DNA from: Planctomycetota bacterium
GTDB lineage: Bacteria > Planctomycetota > SZUA-567
Reading direction: 5' to 3'
DNA: 32,525 bases
NCBI GenBank assembly: GCA_031254915.1
Contig: JAIRTL010000115.1
Span: 1 to 32,525 of the forward strand
The translations under genes were made by a program, and so were the position numbers. Below, one piece after another: positions 22,543 to 32,525 of the stretch. Every line of letters starts with the position of its first letter. Within the stretch, counting starts at the first letter, position 1. The notes beneath the pieces were generated by a model that did not search any database, had not been told where the DNA came from, and was given only the letters and a program-made list of their open reading frames with translations.

Positions 22543-24501
22543 ATGAATACCCGATCCCTGGGGAAAAAGGAGATCGCCAGGCTGGAGGCGAACGGATGCT
22601 CCTCGACCGACTGGGGTTCCGTTCGCGTGGCGGCCGCGTTCGAGCCGGGGGACAATATCCGGGATTCGTCCTTTTCCGGCCGCGTCGTGCTCGGGTCGTT
22701 CGCCGGCGAGTTTTTCGCGCCGTCGGGACTGCCGGAACGCCCCGGGATCATGCGCGCCCGGCTCCATGACGCCGCCGTCGGCGACAACGCGCTCGTCCGC
22801 GACGCCGTCCTCGCGAGGACGGACGTCGGCGAACAGGCGCTCGTCGACCGGGTGGACCGGATCGCGGCGATCGGGAAAACCGCTTACGGAAACGGCATGG
22901 CCGCGAACGTGCTTACGGAACACGGCGGGCGCAGCGTCCCTTTGTGGCGGCGGCTGTCGTCGCAGTTGGCGCATCTCCTCTGCCATCTCAAGGGGAGTCC
23001 GGAGGCGGCGGCGCTTGTCGCGCTTGTCGAGGCCGACGTCGCCGGAATCGAATCGGCCCGGTCGTTCATTGGCGCGAGATCGCGCGTCGAGCGTTCCGGA
23101 CTGCTCGTCAATGTGCGCCTCGAGGAAGGATCGCTCGTCCTCGGCGCCGCCGGCCTGAACGATTGCCACCTCGCCGGCCGGCCGGGCGCGCCGGCGGTCG
23201 TCGGCGCGGGCGTCGCCGCCTGCGGCTGCGTGTTCCTCGCCGGCTCGAGCACGATTGGCGGCGTCCGCCTCGAACGCTGCCTCGTGGGCGAGGGGGTGGA
23301 ACTCAAGCGCGGCTTCAGCGCCGAGCATTCGCTCTTTTTCGCCAACTGCGCCTTCGCGCAGGGCGAGGCCGCCTCCGCCATGTGCGGCCCTTTCGTCGAT
23401 TCCCACCACAAGGCGACCTTGGTCCTCACCTGCCAGACCTCCTTTTCCACCTTCGGGAGCATGGCGAACGGGAGCAACAACCATTTCAAGATCGGCCCGC
23501 TGCACGGCGGGGTGCTCCGGCGCGGCGCCAAGCCGGGCTCCGGATCGTACCTTTTCTGGCCCGCCGACATCGGCGCGTTTTCGACCGTGATCGGGCGGCA
23601 CCTTTCGAATCTCGATACCGCCGACTTCCCCTTTTCCCTCGTCGTCGGCGAGGGCGCGCGCACCACGCTCGCGCCCGGCGTGGCCGTTTTCGGATCCGGG
23701 GTCTGGCGGGATGAAAGAAAATGGCTTGCCCGTGACCGTCGCGGCGGCATCGACAAGCCGCTCGATCTCTACACCCTGTCCGCCATGTCCCCGTTCGTCA
23801 TGCAGTCGATGGACCGCGGCGTCGCCAAACTGGCGGCCGCGGCCGCGCGCGGCGGCGATTTCAGGACCGGCGGCGCGGTTGTGCCGGAAGGCAGGTTCGA
23901 TCCGGCGCGGGCGTTGTATTCGGCGGCGGCGCTTGTGCATGTCGGGCGGCGCGCCCTCGAGGCGGCGCGGCGGAAAAATGGCGGCCGTCCGCCCACGCTC
24001 ATCGAGTTGCTCGCCGTGTTCTCCCTGCGGGACGACGGCAGGGCCGGGGGCGACTGGCGCGATTGGGGCGGCCTTCTCGTGTCCGGGGACGACGCGGAGG
24101 CGTTTTTCGCCGACCTGCGCGACGGTCGGATCGCGTCGCCGGAGGAACTTGATGAACGCTTCGCCCTGCTGCATGGCAGGTATCTCGAAAATGAATGGCT
24201 CTGGCTCGCCGGCCGCTGGCGGACGGAGCGGGGAGAACCCGACGCCGGGAAAGTGGCCCGGTTTCTTCGCGAAGTCCGGGACGCCGTCGTCTTCCGGCTG
24301 GAATGCCTCAAGAAGGACGTTCTCAAGGAATTTTCGACCGGGTCGCGGTACGGTTACGGGCTGGAGCGGGACGGCGACGCCGACTTCGCACAGTCGCGCG
24401 GCGTCGCGGAGGAGCATGCCGCGTATGTGGAGATGGAAAAGGAAACGCTCGCCCTGCTCGACGGGCTGGATTCCGTCATCGAGGAAGGGGGGCGGGCGTA
24501 G
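22543..24501 (+). CDS. DUF4954 family protein (beta-helix, acyltransferase-like)
   Basis: The product is 652 residues. The ATG at 22543 has AAGGA 8 nt upstream. The segment from about 80 to 365 has many short Val/Ile/Gly-rich strands typical of left-handed beta-helix sugar acyl/nucleotidyltransferases. It contains the strongly conserved family block: CGPFVDSHHKATLVLTC (281-297; His288, His289, Lys290), NGSNNHFKIGPLHGGVLRRG and GSYLFWPADIGAFSTVIGRH. The C-terminal third is helical and charged. DUF4954 is found in Bacteroidetes, spirochaetes and PVC bacteria. No biochemical function is established to my knowledge, and an acyl or sugar-nucleotide transfer role is only inferred from fold-type. 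It is transcribed alone and converges on the rho operon. Confidence 0.85.
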   Translation: MNTRSLGKKEIARLEANGCSSTDWGSVRVAAAFEPGDNIRDSSFSGRVVLGSFAGEFFAPSGLPERPGIMRARLHDAAVGDNALVRDAVLARTDVGEQALVDRVDRIAAIGKTAYGNGMAANVLTEHGGRSVPLWRRLSSQLAHLLCHLKGSPEAAALVALVEADVAGIESARSFIGARSRVERSGLLVNVRLEEGSLVLGAAGLNDCHLAGRPGAPAVVGAGVAACGCVFLAGSSTIGGVRLERCLVGEGVELKRGFSAEHSLFFANCAFAQGEAASAMCGPFVDSHHKATLVLTCQTSFSTFGSMANGSNNHFKIGPLHGGVLRRGAKPGSGSYLFWPADIGAFSTVIGRHLSNLDTADFPFSLVVGEGARTTLAPGVAVFGSGVWRDERKWLARDRRGGIDKPLDLYTLSAMSPFVMQSMDRGVAKLAAAAARGGDFRTGGAVVPEGRFDPARALYSAAALVHVGRRALEAARRKNGGRPPTLIELLAVFSLRDDGRAGGDWRDWGGLLVSGDDAEAFFADLRDGRIASPEELDERFALLHGRYLENEWLWLAGRWRTERGEPDAGKVARFLREVRDAVVFRLECLKKDVLKEFSTGSRYGYGLERDGDADFAQSRGVAEEHAAYVEMEKETLALLDGLDSVIEEGGRA

Positions 24502-24668
24502 AGACGCCCGGCGGCCCAGCGCTCCACGATCGGTTCGATGCGATCCGGAAGACGGTCCTGGCAGGCCGCGCCCGGCAGATACGCCGCCGCGGCCAGGGCG
24601 GCCGCAGCGGCGGGAAGAACAAAGGCAATCCGGCGGGAGCGCGGCTTCCGGGGCGTTCGCCCGCTCAC
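24354..24668 (-). CDS. Possible small membrane/lipoprotein ORF coupled to rho
   Basis: A GTG at 24668 overlaps the rho stop as GTGA and opens 104 codons. The N-terminus is strongly basic ([10 protein letters not shown]), followed by a hydrophobic stretch ([20 protein letters not shown]) and Cys37, resembling a signal or lipoprotein signal with an imperfect lipobox (PGAAC). Then comes a protein-like [20 protein letters not shown]. The last 148 nt lie antisense to the end of the DUF4954 gene, so the tail may be spurious. No family is recognised. It fills an otherwise empty 163-nt gap. Chance is the main alternative. Confidence 0.3.
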   Translation of the reverse strand: MSGRTPRKPRSRRIAFVLPAAAAALAAAAYLPGAACQDRLPDRIEPIVERWAAGRLYARPPSSMTESSPSSRASVSFSISTYAACSSATPRDCAKSASPSRSSP

Positions 24669-26368
24669 CGGGGGACGTTGATGGTCATGAGGAATTCCGC
24701 GTTCGTCTTGTGCGACTTCATCTTGGCGTGCAGGAATTCCATCGCGTCGACCACGTTCATGTCGTTGAGGTATTTCCTGACCATCCAGATGCGGTTCAGT
24801 TCGTCCGGATGAACGATGCGCTCCTCCTTGCGCGTGCCGGACTGGTTGACGTCGATCGCCGGGTAGAGGCGGCGGTTGACCAGGCGACGGTCGAGGTGGA
24901 GTTCCGCGTTGCCGGTGCCCTTGAACTCCTCGAAGATGACCTCGTCCATGCGGCTGCCGGTGTCGATGAGGGCGGTGCCGATGATGGTGAGGCTGCCGCC
25001 GTCCTCGATGTTGCGGGCGGCGCCGAAGAAGCGCTTGGGCTTCTGGAGGGCGTTGGCGTCGACGCCGCCGGAGAGAATGCGTCCGGAATGCGGCGCTTCC
25101 GCGTTGTGGGCGCGGCCGAGGCGGGTGATGGAGTCGAGGAGGATCACGACGTCCTTGCCGTATTCCACCAGCCGCTTGGCCTTTTCGATCACCATGTTGG
25201 CGACGGCGATGTGGCGGGAGGTGGGTTCGTCGAAGGTGGAACTGACCACTTCGCCCTTCACCGAGCGCTCCATTTCCGTCACTTCCTCGGGGCGCTCGTC
25301 GATGAGCAGCACCATGAGGGCGACTTCCGGGTTGTTGGCCGCGATGGCGTTGGCGACGTGCTGGAGGAGCACGGTCTTGCCGGTGCGCGGCGGCGCGACG
25401 AACAGCGCGCGCTGGCCCTTGCCGATCGGCATGACCAGGTCGACGATGCGGGTGGACCACTCGGACGGATCGTGCTCGAGGATGAGGCGCTGGTTCGGGA
25501 ACAGCGGCGTCAGATCCTCGAACAGCACCTTGTCCTTGAGCGCCTCGGGCTCCTCGTGGTTGATCGCTTCGACGCGCAAAAGGGCGAAGTAATTCTCGTT
25601 GTCCTTCGGGGGGCGGATCTGGCCCGAGATGGTGAGGCCGGTGCGCATGCCGAAGCGGCGGATCTGCGAGGGCGAGATATAGATGTCGTCCGGGCAGGGG
25701 AGATAGTTGAACTTCGGGCTGCGCAGGAAGCCGTAGCCGTCCGGAAGCACCTCGATGCAGCCCTCGCCGTAGAGGAGGCCGTTCTGGTTGACCCGGTTCT
25801 TGATGATCGAGAACACCAGCTCCTGCTTCACCATGCCGGCGATGCCTTCGATCTTCTCGCTCCTGGCGAGCTTGCGCAGTTCCGTGACCGTGAGGTCCTT
25901 GAGCGCCGTGATGTGGAGTTCCCCGCGCTTGATCTGTTCGTAGATCTGCTCGCGCTTCATGCCCCGCGCCTCGCGCTGTTCGGACGACAGCCCGGCGACG
26001 AATTCCTCGTGCGCGGCCTCGGCCTCGGATTCCGTCAGGGGGCCGTCGTCGTCCTTCGGCGCCGGGACGAAGGCGCCGGCGTCCTGTTCGACCGGGACGG
26101 GCGGCGCCTCCTCCGGCTCCTTCGGCTCGGCGGGAACCTGCCGCGCCGCGACGATGCGGCGTTTGACCGGCGCCGGAGCGGGAGCCGGTTCGGGCTCCTC
26201 GTCGATCGTCGGCGGGGGCGGGGGCGGCGCCTCCCCGGCGTCCGGGACGGCGGCGGGGACAACTTCTTCCTCCGGTTCCTTCACGATCGCCGGTTCCGGT
26301 TCCGGCAAAGGGTTCTTCCGGGGTCTTCCGGGCCTGCGCCCCTCCGGTTTCTTCGGCGTGTCGCTCAT
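24665..26368 (-). CDS. rho: Transcription termination factor Rho
   Basis: Rho is the hexameric RNA-dependent ATPase/helicase that ends transcription. The 567-residue protein starts at the ATG at 26368, overlapping the coaE stop (ATGA). Residues 1-135 are a Pro/Glu/Ala-rich extension with an AT-hook-like [10 protein letters not shown] (11-20). The Rho N-domain (about 152-195) is followed by the RNA-binding OB fold ([20 protein letters not shown]). The ATPase domain has the P-loop [12 protein letters not shown] (324-335; first Lys of the common PPKxGKT is Arg), [24 protein letters not shown] and the secondary-channel loop [20 protein letters not shown]. It ends at NVPR. It is the third gene of polA-coaE-rho. 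Confidence 0.97.
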   Translation of the reverse strand: MSDTPKKPEGRRPGRPRKNPLPEPEPAIVKEPEEEVVPAAVPDAGEAPPPPPPTIDEEPEPAPAPAPVKRRIVAARQVPAEPKEPEEAPPVPVEQDAGAFVPAPKDDDGPLTESEAEAAHEEFVAGLSSEQREARGMKREQIYEQIKRGELHITALKDLTVTELRKLARSEKIEGIAGMVKQELVFSIIKNRVNQNGLLYGEGCIEVLPDGYGFLRSPKFNYLPCPDDIYISPSQIRRFGMRTGLTISGQIRPPKDNENYFALLRVEAINHEEPEALKDKVLFEDLTPLFPNQRLILEHDPSEWSTRIVDLVMPIGKGQRALFVAPPRTGKTVLLQHVANAIAANNPEVALMVLLIDERPEEVTEMERSVKGEVVSSTFDEPTSRHIAVANMVIEKAKRLVEYGKDVVILLDSITRLGRAHNAEAPHSGRILSGGVDANALQKPKRFFGAARNIEDGGSLTIIGTALIDTGSRMDEVIFEEFKGTGNAELHLDRRLVNRRLYPAIDVNQSGTRKEERIVHPDELNRIWMVRKYLNDMNVVDAMEFLHAKMKSHKTNAEFLMTINVPR

Positions 26369-27009
26369 ACGTTTCCTTTCCTGGCCGTTGCTTCGGCCAT
26401 GGCCCGGCGGAGTCGTTCTGTCAGCTCCCCGTGGCCGTTTTCCTCGTTGTTTTCTATGTATGCCAGTCGCGGGCCGCCGTCCCGTTCCCCCGCCTCCGCG
26501 AAGAGGGGAACGAGCCGCGCCTCGCGCCGGGCGAGTTCCCCGGCGTTCCAGCCGCGCCGGGCGGCGCGACGGCGGCGCACCGCCAAATCCGCCTCCACCA
26601 CCAGCACGAGCCCGCACAACTTTTCCAGCCCGGCGGCGAAAAGAAGCGCCGCCTCGACAATCACCATCCGCCGGCCCGCCGTTTCGCGGACGAAATCGGC
26701 GACGACAGCGTCGATCCTCGGATGCGTCAGCCGCTCCAGCCAAGCCAGTTCCGCCGGATCGGCGAAGACTATGTCGGCCATGGCGGCGCGGACTATCCTT
26801 CCTTCCGCGTCCGTCACGCGCGGCCCGAAGCGGTCGACAAGCGCCGCGACGACCTCCCGGTCCTCGAGAATCCGGTGGCCTATCCCGTCCGCCTCGAGCG
26901 CCCGGCCCGGTTCGCCCGTGACTTCGCCGGAAGCGAGGAGATTGGCCACGAACGACTTTCCCGCGCAGGGAAGGCCAGTGACGCCGACGACCGGGCGGGA
27001 TCCGCTCAT
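26365..27009 (-). CDS. coaE: Dephospho-CoA kinase CoaE
   Basis: CoaE phosphorylates the ribose 3'-OH of dephospho-CoA, the last step of CoA synthesis. The 214-residue protein has a P-loop [16 protein letters not shown] (Lys18), [13 protein letters not shown] (the family's D-x2-x-H region) and [10 protein letters not shown] (the H-P motif). The LID and substrate region follow ([14 protein letters not shown]). Walker A reads GLPCAGKS rather than the commoner GSGKS form. The ATG at 27009 overlaps the polA stop as ATGA, and its own stop overlaps the rho start likewise. Length is normal for the family. Confidence 0.93.
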   Translation of the reverse strand: MSGSRPVVGVTGLPCAGKSFVANLLASGEVTGEPGRALEADGIGHRILEDREVVAALVDRFGPRVTDAEGRIVRAAMADIVFADPAELAWLERLTHPRIDAVVADFVRETAGRRMVIVEAALLFAAGLEKLCGLVLVVEADLAVRRRRAARRGWNAGELARREARLVPLFAEAGERDGGPRLAYIENNEENGHGELTERLRRAMAEATARKGNV

Positions 27010-29672
27010 TTCGCGTCCAGCCAGTTGTCGCCGACGGCGATGTCCACCTTCAGCGGCGCGTCCATTTCGATCGCGCCCTCCATCGCTTCCCTGATCATGC
27101 CGGCGAGCGCCTTCTCCTCCGCCGGCGGGAACTCGAACAACAGTTCGTCGTGGATCTGGAGAAGCATGCGGGCCTCGACCTTCGCGGCGCGCATGGCCCG
27201 GTCCAGCTTCACCATCGCCGTCTTGATGAGGTCGGCGGCGCTGCCCTGGATGATGGTGTTGATCGCCTCGCGTTCGCCCCGGGCGCGGCGCACCTGGTTG
27301 GCGGAGGCGATTTCCGGGATCCGGCGGCGGAAGCCGAGGATGGTTTCGACATGGCCGTCCCGGCGGGCGCGCTCGAGCCGCCCGTCCATCCAGGTCCGGA
27401 TGCGCGGGAAGCGCCGGAAATAGTCGTCGATGAAACGCTGAGCCTGCTGCCGGCTCATGCCGGTCGTCTGCGACAGGCCGTGCGCGCTTTGCCCGTAGAT
27501 AATGCCGAAGTTCACCGCCTTGGCGGCGGAGCGCTGGTCCTTGGTCACCTTGTCCGGGGCGATCCCGTTCACCTTGGCGGCGACGACGCGGTGGATGTCC
27601 ATGTCGTCGGCGAACGCCTTGAGAAGAATCGGGTCGCCGGACAAGGCGGCGAGCACCCGCAGTTCGACCTGCGAATAATCGGCCGCGAGCATCCGCCAGC
27701 CCTCCTTCGGAATGAAGGCGGCGCGGATGGCGCGGCCGCGTTCGGTCCGGACCGGGATGTTCTGGAGGTTGGGGTTGCTGGAGGCGAGGCGGCCGGTGGC
27801 GGTGCGCGTCTGCGAAAAGCTGGTGTGGAGCCGGCCGGTCCCGGGGTTGATCATTTTCGGGAGCGCGTCCAGATAGGTGTTTTTCAGCTTCGCGTACATG
27901 CGGTATTCGAGGATGCGCGAGGCGATCTCCGAATTGTGGACGTTGGCGAGTTCCTGCAGCACCGACTCGTCCGTCGATGCGCCCGTCTGTGTGCGGCGGA
28001 CGACCGGCAGGCCCATTTCCTCGAAAAGGACGGCGGCGAGCTGCTTGGGACTGCCGATGTTGAACTCGCGGCCGGCGAGGCCGTGGATTTCCCCGGTGAG
28101 CGAATCGAGAAGCGCGCCCGTCTCGCGGCTTTCCTCCTCGAGGAGCGCGGCGTCGAGACGGATGCCGATCCGCTGCATGCCGGTGAGCACCCCGGAAAGG
28201 GGCATTTCCACCGTCTCGAACAGCGCGCGCGCGCCGCGTTCGTCCAGGCGCTTCTCGAGCGCCTCCCGGAGCCGCCACGACAGGTCGGCGTCGGCGGCGG
28301 CGTATTTCGCGACCTCCTCCACCGCCGCTTCGTCCATCGATTTCTGGTTCTTGCCCGATCCTATGAGCGCGTCGATCGTGGTCATCTCGACGTTGAAGTA
28401 TTTGCGCGCCAGTTGCTTGAGGCTGTGTTCGGTCTGGTTGCCGTCCACGAGGTGACTGGCGATGAGGGTGTCGAAGGCGGCGCCGGCGAGGCCGACGCCG
28501 GCGGAGGAAAGGACGAGAGCGTCGAAGCGAAGGTTGTGGCCGGTCTTGTTGACGGCCGCGTCCTCGAAGATCGGCTTCAGCCGTTCCAGCGCCGCTTTCG
28601 GCAGCGTCGCCGATCCTTCCGGCCCCATGAACGGGAGATACCAGCCGCGCTTTTCCTCCCAACTGAAGCTGATGCCGACAAGCCCGTCGAGGAGCGGATC
28701 GAGCCCGGTCGTCTCGGTGTCGAAGGCGAAATAGTCCCGCTTCGCGATTTCCGCCATAAAGACGCCGAACTTCCCCTCCGTGTCGACGAGAACGTAGTCG
28801 CAGTCCTCCGCCGGGGGCGGCGCTTCCGGGTCGAGGCGGCGCATGAGGGAGGAGAAACCGAGGTCGGTGAACAGTTCCCGCAGTTTGGCGAGGTCCGGGA
28901 CGGGGGATTTCGCCGCCCCGAGGTCGAGCGTCACCGGCGCGTCGGTGCGGATGGTGGCGAGCCGCTTCGAGAGTTCGGCCCTCTCCCGGTTGGCGCGCAG
29001 CACTTCGCCGCGCTTTCCCTTTATTTCGTCCGCGTGCTCGAAAAGGTTCTCGAGGCTGCCGTATTGGTTGATGAGCTGCACGCCGATCTTTTCGCCGATG
29101 CCGGGAACGCCCGGGATGTTGTCGGACGCGTCCCCCCACAGGCCCATGACGTCGGTGAGCTTTTCCGGCCCGATGCCGCGCTTTTCGACAAACGCGTCCC
29201 GGTCGATGAAGACGCCCCTGGCGGGGTCGTGGATGCGCACGCCGTCGCGGAGGAGCTGGCCGCAGTCCTTGTCGCCGCTCACGAGCACCACGTCCCAGTT
29301 CGCCTCGCGGGCCTGCCGGGTCAGGGCGCCCAGAAGATCGTCCGCCTCGTACCCCTCCATGGCGCATACGGGAATCCGGTGCGCGGCCACGATGTCCATG
29401 ATGATCGGGATCTGCATGGTGAGTTCCGGCGGCGGCGGCTTGCGGTTCGCCTTGTACTCGGCGAAGTCGCCGTGCCGGAAGGTGGGGCCGGGGGAGTCGA
29501 AGGCGACGACGATGCCGTCGGGCCGGTGTTGGCCGATGATGTCCAGAAGCATCCTGGTAAAGCCGAACGCCGCGCCCGTCGGCCGGCCGTCGGGGGACGT
29601 AAGCCCTTCCACCGCGTAGAATGCGCGATAGACCTGCGCGTGACCGTCGATGAGGAAGAGAACCGGATTCAT
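27006..29672 (-). CDS. polA: DNA polymerase I
   Basis: DNA polymerase I removes RNA primers and fills gaps. The 888-residue protein has all three domains. The 5' nuclease is about 1-290 ([52 protein letters not shown]). The 3'-5' proofreading exonuclease has intact acidic residues (FDTETTGLD with Asp318 and Glu320; [15 protein letters not shown]). The polymerase has [11 protein letters not shown] (Asp665), the O-helix [14 protein letters not shown] and IHDELLFEF (Asp842). Many relatives have lost proofreading; this one keeps it. The ATG at 29672 is preceded by a pyrimidine-rich CCTTCCTTCC rather than a purine ribosome site. It heads polA-coaE-rho. Confidence 0.97.
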   Translation of the reverse strand: MNPVLFLIDGHAQVYRAFYAVEGLTSPDGRPTGAAFGFTRMLLDIIGQHRPDGIVVAFDSPGPTFRHGDFAEYKANRKPPPPELTMQIPIIMDIVAAHRIPVCAMEGYEADDLLGALTRQAREANWDVVLVSGDKDCGQLLRDGVRIHDPARGVFIDRDAFVEKRGIGPEKLTDVMGLWGDASDNIPGVPGIGEKIGVQLINQYGSLENLFEHADEIKGKRGEVLRANRERAELSKRLATIRTDAPVTLDLGAAKSPVPDLAKLRELFTDLGFSSLMRRLDPEAPPPAEDCDYVLVDTEGKFGVFMAEIAKRDYFAFDTETTGLDPLLDGLVGISFSWEEKRGWYLPFMGPEGSATLPKAALERLKPIFEDAAVNKTGHNLRFDALVLSSAGVGLAGAAFDTLIASHLVDGNQTEHSLKQLARKYFNVEMTTIDALIGSGKNQKSMDEAAVEEVAKYAAADADLSWRLREALEKRLDERGARALFETVEMPLSGVLTGMQRIGIRLDAALLEEESRETGALLDSLTGEIHGLAGREFNIGSPKQLAAVLFEEMGLPVVRRTQTGASTDESVLQELANVHNSEIASRILEYRMYAKLKNTYLDALPKMINPGTGRLHTSFSQTRTATGRLASSNPNLQNIPVRTERGRAIRAAFIPKEGWRMLAADYSQVELRVLAALSGDPILLKAFADDMDIHRVVAAKVNGIAPDKVTKDQRSAAKAVNFGIIYGQSAHGLSQTTGMSRQQAQRFIDDYFRRFPRIRTWMDGRLERARRDGHVETILGFRRRIPEIASANQVRRARGEREAINTIIQGSAADLIKTAMVKLDRAMRAAKVEARMLLQIHDELLFEFPPAEEKALAGMIREAMEGAIEMDAPLKVDIAVGDNWLDAK

Positions 29673-29708
29673 AGGAAGGAAGGAATTGCCCCAAAAGGAG
29701 GTTTAGAC

Positions 29709-29780
29709 ATGGTTCCGGAGACGCCCGCACGGCGGCGCGACCGGGAACCGCATTTCCCCGACAACCCTCGGCCGTCGTGA
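29709..29780 (+). CDS. Possible 23-residue small ORF with perfect ribosome site
   Basis: AAAAGGAGG lies 7 nt before an ATG at 29709, the best Shine-Dalgarno match in the window's gaps. The peptide is Arg/Pro-rich (about one quarter Arg, no hydrophobic segment) and ends at 29780. It is antisense to the predicted polA leader. Size makes coding potential untestable here. It may be chance. Confidence 0.2.
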   Translation: MVPETPARRRDREPHFPDNPRPS

Positions 29781-30012
29781 TCCGTACACTGGCGCGATTG
29801 CCGTCACGCCCCGCCCCGCGTTTTCCAACGCGATCGCGCCGGCGGAAACGCGCAAAAAGGGGAAAGTCGACCATCCGCGAAAACGCAGTGGAAAAGACCG
29901 TGGACATGTCCCGCGATAAGGGCCCCCAAAACCCGAGCCGGCATGTCTGCGACAAAGAACCAAAGATTGGGTACAACGTGGAATTACCGCCGATATGTCG
30001 CCGATACCCAAT

Positions 30013-30041
30013 ATATTACCGGCGCCCAATCCTTTCGTCAA
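30013..30041 (-). promoter_or_regulatory. Sigma-70-like promoter for polA-coaE-rho
   Basis: On the minus strand TTGACG (30036-30041, 5 of 6) and TAATAT (30013-30018, 4 of 6) are separated by 17 bp. TATATT, 2 nt downstream, is an alternative -10. The predicted start near 30006 implies a leader of about 330 nt. Confidence 0.45.
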
Positions 30042-30171
30042 CCCTTTTTGCCGGGATTTTGCGCTTCCCGGATCCCAATCGGGAATCCGCGCCCGGTTAT
30101 CCGAAACCTGGCCCTGATCGGGGACGAAGCCGGATCTTCGGAGAGATCCGGAATGTCGGGGCCGGTGAAGG

Positions 30172-30202
30172 AAAAAGGGGAACGCGCGGGCGCCCGTTCC
30201 CC
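30172..30202 (-). terminator. Intrinsic terminator of ahcY
   Basis: GGGGAACG (30177-30184) pairs with CGTTCCCC (30195-30202) around a 10-nt loop. On the minus strand the stem is followed directly by TTTTTCC. It lies about 27 nt beyond the ahcY stop. Confidence 0.75.
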
Positions 30203-30229
30203 GGGGACATTCGGGATGCGGGGCGTTTT

Positions 30230-31582
<1,353 letters not shown>

Positions 31583-31589
31583 TTATGCG

Positions 31590-32525
31590 TCATCCATCCT
31601 TTTCGGCCGCTGCGGCGTCCAATTCGCGCAGCCTCCCCGTCGCCATGGCGGCGTAGACGGTGCCGTCGAAAAAACGGTTTTCGGCTATTTCCCGGAGCGC
31701 CCCGCGCGCCGCCGCCAGAGCTTCCGGGTCGCCGCTCCGCTCGGCCCGCGCCGACAGCCGCGACGCGTCCCGCCACGCCGACCGCATCGCCCGGTACGAC
31801 GAGTAGCCGCGCGAATCGATCGCCCGGTCGGGTCCGGGCGCGACGCCCGCCGGTCTCGGCCCCCGCACCTCCGGCCGATGGACCATGACGAACAGCGCCA
31901 TGACGGCGAGGAAGGCGATCCCGGCCTGCAAGGCGAGGCCGACCCGGCGCTTGATCCTCGCCCGCTCCACGGAGCCGCGGGCGGGGGCGGCGTCGGATCC
32001 GCCCGGCCGCCGCCCCCGAAGGTACGCCGTCCGGGCGGATTTTGCCAGCGCCGGATGTTTTCCCTTCGCGATCCGATCGAAATCCTTCTTGAGGTCGCGG
32101 AAATTCTGGTAGCGTTCTGCCGGCGAGCGCGCCGTCATTTTGGCGAGAATGCCCGAAAAACCGCGGCTCGCCGCCGGATTCAGGCGGTGGGCGGGGACCG
32201 GGGAATCGTGCAGGCGCGCCCTGAAGACGTCGGAGACGTTTTTCCCGGCGAACGGCTTTTTGCCGGTGACCGCCTCGTAGAGGCTTTGGCCGAGGGAACA
32301 CTGGTCGGCGCGCCAGTCGGCGTTGGCGCCCTCGATGATCTCCGGCGCCATGTAGAACGGCGTGCCGGCCGCCCGGTGCGACGCCTCGCGCGCGTGCGGC
32401 GCGTCGACGAGGAGGGCCAGGCCGAAGTCGGCGAGCTTCACCGTGCCGTCCTTGGCGATCATGATGTTGGCGGGCTTCACGTCGCGGTGGACGACGTTGT
32501 GCCCGGCTGCGTGCTCGAGCGCGAG
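31590..32525 (-). CDS. Hanks-type Ser/Thr protein kinase, membrane-anchored (5' end outside window)
   Basis: Only the C-terminal 311 residues are present. The gene runs off the window edge on its 5' side. The catalytic loop VVHRDVKPANIMI and the metal-binding LADFGLALL are intact. The activation segment (AGTPFYMAPEIIEG) and the conserved Asp/Gly helix (DQCSLGQSLYEAVTGKKPF) follow. Unlike the kinase-PilZ protein, this one should be active. After a juxtamembrane basic stretch, a single transmembrane segment (AGIAFLAVMALFVMV) is followed by a C-terminal extracytoplasmic region of about 95 residues, rich in Arg/Ala, of unknown fold. The substrate is unknown. It could regulate envelope processes. 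Confidence 0.93.
   Translation of the reverse strand, partial: LALEHAAGHNVVHRDVKPANIMIAKDGTVKLADFGLALLVDAPHAREASHRAAGTPFYMAPEIIEGANADWRADQCSLGQSLYEAVTGKKPFAGKNVSDVFRARLHDSPVPAHRLNPAASRGFSGILAKMTARSPAERYQNFRDLKKDFDRIAKGKHPALAKSARTAYLRGRRPGGSDAAPARGSVERARIKRRVGLALQAGIAFLAVMALFVMVHRPEVRGPRPAGVAPGPDRAIDSRGYSSYRAMRSAWRDASRLSARAERSGDPEALAAARGALREIAENRFFDGTVYAAMATGRLRELDAAAAEKDG

Larger units (their letters stand above)
29673..30229. other. Long gap between ahcY and polA
   Basis: This is 557 nt without a conventional gene. On the minus strand it holds the ahcY terminator (30172-30202), a polA-operon promoter (30013-30041) and thus a polA leader of about 330 nt. On the plus strand it has a 23-codon ORF with an ideal ribosome site (29709-29780). 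A second hairpin (CCGGATCT/AGATCCGG, 30130-30151) lies between. I recognise no known RNA family. Confidence 0.5.

Noticed and set aside
27150-29780. 876-codon plus-strand open frame antisense to polA
   Set aside because: It has no domains, and polA on the minus strand has full motifs. Only its last 23 codons, which have their own ribosome site, were kept as a low-confidence small ORF.
9967-29835. 13-bp identical string TTCCAACGCGATC in two gaps (9967-9979, 29823-29835)
   Set aside because: Shared 13-mers are expected by chance several times in a window of this size.
29673-30229. RNase P RNA, tmRNA, SRP RNA or 6S RNA in the polA upstream gap
   Set aside because: A GGGGAAAGTC string near 29859 recalls RNase P, but the other conserved blocks are absent. 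No SRP or tmRNA signatures were found.

Overview
This window looks like chromosomal core DNA from a high-GC, double-membrane (Gram-negative type) bacterium. Many predicted proteins carry signal peptides, and one resembles the BamD/TPR outer-membrane-assembly type. The mix suggests, but does not prove, a PVC-group organism such as Lentisphaerota or Kiritimatiellota: a DUF4954 protein, Hanks-type Ser/Thr kinases (one fused to PilZ), a Rho with a long Pro/Glu-rich N-terminus, S-adenosylhomocysteine hydrolase, and a polA-coaE-rho cluster. No phage, IS element, CRISPR array or rRNA was seen. There is one tRNA (CAT anticodon).

Layout. 44-1960 (-) is a secreted SH3/coiled-coil protein, divergent from a YigZ/IMPACT protein (2279-2947, +). 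An XRE-type regulator (-) follows, then about 1 kb of AT-richer gene-free DNA. rsmG (-) stands head to head with an RluA-type pseudouridine synthase that overlaps recO (+). From 7195 to 15894 everything runs on the + strand. It starts with a secreted TPR protein, a short promoter-to-terminator unit that may encode a small RNA, a secreted Lys/Asp-rich protein and an orphan periplasmic sugar-binding protein. Then comes a tight five-gene run: coiled-coil protein, rsmD, 569-residue TPR protein, membrane-anchored DUF6115-like protein, and a kinase-PilZ fusion. A bidirectional terminator separates this run from a minus-strand block: fucose/arabinose-isomerase-like enzyme, hybrid histidine kinase, tRNA and recJ. 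recJ diverges from the DUF4954 gene (+), which converges on polA-coaE-rho (-, joined by ATGA overlaps). ahcY (-) and the 3' part of a Ser/Thr kinase gene cut by the window edge complete the window.

Functionally this is information processing (rsmG, rsmD, rluA-type, recO, recJ, polA, rho, tRNA) interleaved with envelope and signalling genes of unknown role. The items most worth pursuing are the self-contained ~97-nt transcription unit at 8841-8971, a promoter-like element shared by two secreted-protein genes (7108-7135 and 8999-9026), the rsmD-containing operon ending in a kinase-PilZ fusion with a degenerate DFG motif, a possible small lipoprotein ORF coupled to rho by a GTGA overlap, and the structured gene-free DNA at 3556-4581. 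Sigma-70-like -35/-10 pairs with 16-18 bp spacers recur across the window and support several transcription units.
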